A DNA stretch of 64,000 nucleotides from positions 18,677,653 through 18,741,652 of the forward strand of contig NC_079478.1 of assembly GCF_026230105.1 (NCBI RefSeq). Direction: 5' to 3'. Numbering within the stretch: position 1 is the first letter of the stretch; each line of letters begins with the position of its first letter. This document shows, in pieces, positions 60,141 to 64,000 of this stretch. This stretch comes from Diorhabda sublineata (taxonomy: Eukaryota; Arthropoda; Insecta; Coleoptera; Chrysomelidae). The notes beneath the pieces are model-generated. The model did not search any database. It saw nothing but the letters and a program-made list of their open reading frames with translations, and had not been told where the DNA came from. A program made the translations under genes and the position numbers.

Positions 60141-61169
60141 TATTTTTCACCTTCATACACTTATACTCGCGATGTTTGATAAGTTCGATGTTGATAACGG
60201 AGAAGCAGTCTTACCTAGAGTAGAATCTAGTTCAGCTTATAAATTGGATAGGCTAAGATCTTTCAAATAAAAGTTTTGTATAATATAACGACGACAATTT
60301 TTTTCCATGTTTACAAATTCACTGAAAACTTTCACTATCGATGGCTACCAAACAAATACTAAACAACGTGGTGTCTTCAAGCTTGAAATATATGCTTTAT
60401 AGATTACGTAATGTCTAATACAGTGGTATTTTTCAAGAGAAAACTGCCATCTATAGGTGAGGCCAGGTACTTCTGGGACCCTCCTCCTACAAGGGTGTGA
60501 ATATAATGAAGCTCTGTGTGGGTAAATTCGTGAAAATTTTTCAAAAAAAAACTAATATTTTTTGACATTTCTTGTAAAATTCCAACAATTTCTGATAAAT
60601 TTTTGGATTCTGATGGAAATTACAGACATCGACCACTTCTTTCTCGAAAACTTTTTCTTTATAAAAAAAGTCGTGAGGTTTGGAGGTTATGTATATATTT
60701 GAGTATTTCAAACAATTTATTTCCCATATTTTCTAAAAAACTTACGTCAAGTTCAATAAATTTCCAATCTCTTTAAGAAACTAGAGTGAGAAATTTATTT
60801 CTAGGATTACATTTAATCGCCGCTGACAATTTCATTAACTTATCAAATATGACATTCAGTTAGGATAAATTTTTTTAGGTATTCAAACGTTTATATCTAT
60901 TATTGAACATCCGTATTAAGTCATATAATATCCAGGAAATCAATTCGATGTTCAACTTTTATGTTTCTTATATAAAATTCTCTATTTCTCACTCATTTCG
61001 CTCTTTTGCAATTTGTCCCTTCATGTTATCATGCAATACGAGTAATACCTCACCTCACCTATTTGAAAAAGGTTGTCACAACTTTTCCGGTCTACAGTCA
61101 TAAATCGACCCAAAAAGTCCTACATATTTTGCTTGAGCTGTATCAATAAGGCCTGAGAAATGTTTATTT
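60141..61169. other. no gene seen
   Basis: AT-rich DNA with no recognisable coding or repeat content. Confidence 0.45.
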
Positions 61170-61640
61170 CAATGCTGTTTTGGTTCAATGTGAGCAAACG
61201 CGGCACTCAAGGTGCGGATAACTAACGTATGCTTAATTCTTCAGTCAATGAAGTCGCTGGGGCCCAGTTTTGGGCTGTCTCGAAAGCTCATCGTTAGTCA
61301 AAGTGATACGGCTACGCTGAAATTCAGCACTCCCGAATCGCTGAAAAAACCAACAAGCGGAAAAACTTCATTTATATATCGAATATCCGACTCTATTTTT
61401 CAATATAAGCTTTGTTCGCGGCTCAAATTCTTTCAAAATTGTCCTTCATGAGGTAGAGGGGGTGAAATCATCGACACGCAAATGACAATTCTGAAAGTAC
61501 GCTTGCAATCGGTCCTAAACTGATTCGGAATCAGATCCGCGAACAAAGCTGTAGTCTTTTCAAGCCTTTGTCGAACCGTATTGAGAAAGCCAGCGAAATG
61601 TATGTTATTGGAACAAACTGAGAGAAACGAAAAATATAAA
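61170..61640. other. GC-richer patch with opposing open frames
   Basis: Frames 61212..61451 (+) and 61433..61651 (-) meet tail to tail in a patch that is GC-richer than its flanks. The minus strand also reads GSAEFQRSRITLTNDELSRQ in another frame. No domain recognised. It may be an unannotated repeat or conserved sequence. Confidence 0.3.
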
Positions 61641-61924
61641 TAATGCTTCATTGTTTTATATCTTGGTCATTTCAATTATTTGTGAAATGAATGATTTCAA
61701 GAACGCAAGTAACTAGGTACAATGACAAGTGTATTCAAAATGCTGCTAAGATTTATAGATACTTGCAATTGATTATTTTAGTTGCTAGCATTATAAAATT
61801 AACCGTAAAATGATTGTCATTTCAAAATGATGACCATTTATATTCGAAATAACAAGGCATTTTGAAATTATTTAAGGAAAATCTTTAGTTATGCTGGTAT
61901 TCATCTGGACTATTTTTTACGAAA
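61641..61924. other. no gene seen
   Basis: AT-rich spacer. Confidence 0.35.
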
Positions 61925-62460
61925 ATGCGGGATCCAAGTAACGGAACCACCAGGAGAGCTGATGGATATGTGGGACTCCCGAGTCGTGTTCACAATACGT
62001 ACACTCAGGTGTTTGTACTTTCTTCATTTTAAGGAGATACCGTCGGAAGTATCCATGTCCTGTCAGAGAGTGGTAATGTAGAAGTTCACATCTCTGAACC
62101 TCTCTTCGGTCCACAGTCGAACCTCTCTTCGGACCACAGTGTAAGGTCTTTTACTAGGCGTCGCGTCCATTCACCTGATTTTTTTTCTGACCACGTTTGT
62201 TGTCTTATATTTGAGCTACTTCAGAATATCTATCCTCTTACGCTCGAAAGCCAGGAGGTCCACGGGATTAAACTCGTTACCACTAGAACAATTTGTGCAT
62301 AAACAGGCCAGTAAGAGCTAGCGATTCTCATTGTACCTTGTCTCTATACCATCGTCATCGCTATTAATTTATTCTTAGGGTGTTGGACCAAACCTCCATC
62401 CTGTACAGAAGAATAGAGTGAGTCGTCGCCATCAACAGCCTTCGTTTCTCCGGCAGTGAT
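61925..62460 (-). pseudogene. R1-like LINE ORF2 C-terminal region, copy 2
   Basis: The minus strand carries LPEKRRLLMATTHSILLYRM followed by EVWSNTLRIN, then GTMRIASSYWPVYAQIVLVV, LIPWTSWLS, then GEWTRRLVKDLTLW, HYHSLTGHGYFRRYLLKMKK and VQTPECTYCEHDSGVPHI. It is clearly the same family as 44939..45900, with near-identical blocks at nucleotide level (for example AAAGTACAAACACCT). It keeps the C-x-Y-C-EHDS knuckle and the SILLYRMEVW block that copy 1 has lost. After EHDS it jumps by about 270 bp relative to copy 1 (junction at about 61980) and has a 23-bp tandem duplication at 62096..62118 and 62119..62140. Stops and frameshifts make it inactive. Confidence 0.88.
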
Positions 62461-64000
62461 CCGTTATTATTTGCCATTAAGCGGCTTAAAGATTCAAAAT
62501 CTATACTTCATAAATGAAATTCTACTTGATATTATCCTGGCTTTGTTTTACCAAATCGATTTATTTACACTTATTCCTTTCTTTGTCTACTTTTACGGTT
62601 TTACGGTTTTGTTGGTATTTTAGCAAAATCAACTTTTTCTCAAGACCATCGTTTTCATTTTCTTTTTTCTCATAGGCTCCACTTCATATTTCACCTCCAG
62701 ACTACCAAATTCTTGTCAAATTTCCTAGTTTAGTCTGGATTGAATTACCTCTAGTTATTGTTCTTTATTTATTCTCCTTTATTTGATCGTTGACCTAAGC
62801 AAAGATTGATTTCTTCGTAGCAGCTTCCCCTCAAAGATTTCAAATTTAGTTTATTGTAAATAGGTTTTGCTCCCATAAGATATATTTCTTAGGCAATCCT
62901 CCAGCTTATGAGCTGTCACATTTAGGTTTATTAATGTTTTTAAATACATATCTTCTTTAAATGTTAAATCATCTTATATTCTCCTTTCTTCCTCTATTTT
63001 GCTTTTCGGAATCATGTATTGCTATTTTGTTTACTTATAAACCCGTATATCTTGCTGTTTTTATTACTTGAGCTATCTTTTTTAGCTCTCCGCAGAGAAG
63101 CAAATGCTATATCAGGGCAATTCCAATGAACCTTCCTCTCTATAAAAATTTCCTCATCGCACCAAAAATATACCCAACGAATCTCTCTCTGTCTCTATCA
63201 TATTTACTATAAGATTTAATCTAAAGTTTATTTTTCCTCACTAAACTTCAGTTATATTAGAAGTAAACTAAAATATTTAGCCATGTTTTTTATTAACTAG
63301 TCTGGGAATTGGAAAATAGATTTCCTTGTTTGAACACACCCATAAATGGCATTATATAGTTCTTTAGAACGAAAAAATAAATTGATTTTATGTTGAAATA
63401 GTATACATATGCTCCCTCGAGTATGAATATTTTGATGTCTAGATATCCTCCGTAGCAATAATAAAACCTTTAACGGATAACCACACGTCTAAAGAATTCG
63501 AGACACTTGTTACTACTGTCATTCATTTAATTAAGGTCTCGGGATTCCAGCAATGTGTACACACACCTCCAGACGCATTCCCAGCCACTATAGTCGGCAA
63601 ATAGTCCAATTAGGCCCTACACAAAATGCCTCTTATTGTGTCATGAGACCACTAATAACATATTCCATGTATTAAGCGTCGCGGTCACTGGACTTTTAGC
63701 CATCCTTCACAAGAACCGCGTTTTTCTTTTTTTCTTTAATGTAACCGCGAGACTCGCGTCACGTACTTTACCGCCTTTTGCGGGTCTGATTGAATAAAAT
63801 CATTCGAATTACATGGAGAGAGGGCCGTTTAACATTAGATGAATTTATGGTATTGAGTCATCGCAGCAGAATTAATCAAAACATATGATTTTTTCTTTAA
63901 GAAGCACTGCGATATTTCTCATCTCTCATTTTAAAATTTTTTTTCTGCCACATTTCTTGTGGATGCTTCAGCAAAAACATTTTAACGAAGGCGATATTAC
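62461..64000. other. no gene seen; GC-richer patch near the end
   Basis: AT-rich, pyrimidine-rich DNA. A GC-richer patch at about 63640..63830 (GTCGCGGTCACTGG, AACCGCGAGACTCGCGTCAC, TACCGCCTTTTGCGGG) has no coding match and could be conserved intronic DNA of the GATA gene. Confidence 0.4.

Noticed and set aside
56284..64000. Next GATA exon (NRPLTMKKEGIQTR)
   Set aside because: I read the plus strand downstream for this motif and did not find it; the exon must lie beyond the window or be too diverged to see.
1..64000. CRISPR array, phage or bacterial operon
   Set aside because: Spliced GATA exon, microsatellites, LINE and mariner remnants and AT-rich non-coding DNA point to an insect nuclear genome; no regular spacer repeats are present.

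Overview
This window looks like a piece of an AT-rich insect chromosome, most likely a beetle, although the order is an inference. There is no dense gene layout: no operons, no long ORFs, no tRNA or rRNA that I can recognise. The one confident host exon is 56149..56283 (+). It encodes a complete class IV GATA zinc finger (C-X2-C-X17-C-X2-C), flanked by a polypyrimidine/cag acceptor and a consensus gtaagt donor. Its residues fit the C-terminal finger of the GATA-1/2/3 group (grain in Drosophila). Neither the N-finger exon nor the exon that should follow the finger is visible, so most or all of the window is probably intron, or intron plus upstream sequence, of one large regulatory gene.

Most recognisable content is decayed mobile DNA. 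LINE remnants: a possible tail at 2.9 kb (-), a tail at 11.3 kb (-), an AIQDQVI-type C terminus at 18.2-18.8 kb (-), an ORF2 tail at 20.0 kb (+), a reverse transcriptase of about 1.6 kb at 24.5-26.1 kb (-), two copies of one R1-like family at 44.9-45.9 kb (+) and 61.9-62.5 kb (-), and an RNase H/ORF2 tail at 51.8-52.2 kb (+). A Penelope-type GIY-YIG fragment lies at 44.6 kb (+).

DNA transposons: a Harbinger-like deletion derivative at 6.9-7.7 kb, a mariner-like element with TIRs of about 395 bp at 20.36-21.75 kb, a hAT C terminus at 26.8 kb, mariner remnants at 27.85-28.39, 37.2 and 48.4 kb, Tc1-like remnants at 30.8-31.5 and 57.3-57.8 kb, and pogo/Tigger-like N-terminal pieces at 41.8-42.1 and 53.8-54.0 kb. 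Foldback or hairpin elements lie at 4.5-5.2, 12.36-12.47, 16.1-16.6 and 27.5-27.7 kb. A short dispersed repeat occurs four times.

All transposase and reverse transcriptase remnants are broken by stops, frameshifts or deletions, so nothing here is autonomous. The best structured items for follow-up are the long-TIR mariner-like element, the modular foldback at 16.1-16.6 kb, the five-fold TATCGAT cluster beside the hAT fragment, the four-copy dispersed motif, several GC-richer islands that could be conserved regulatory DNA, and a few short coding-like stretches I could not classify. I found no convincing new multi-gene system. All family assignments come from reading translated motifs by eye; no database search was run.
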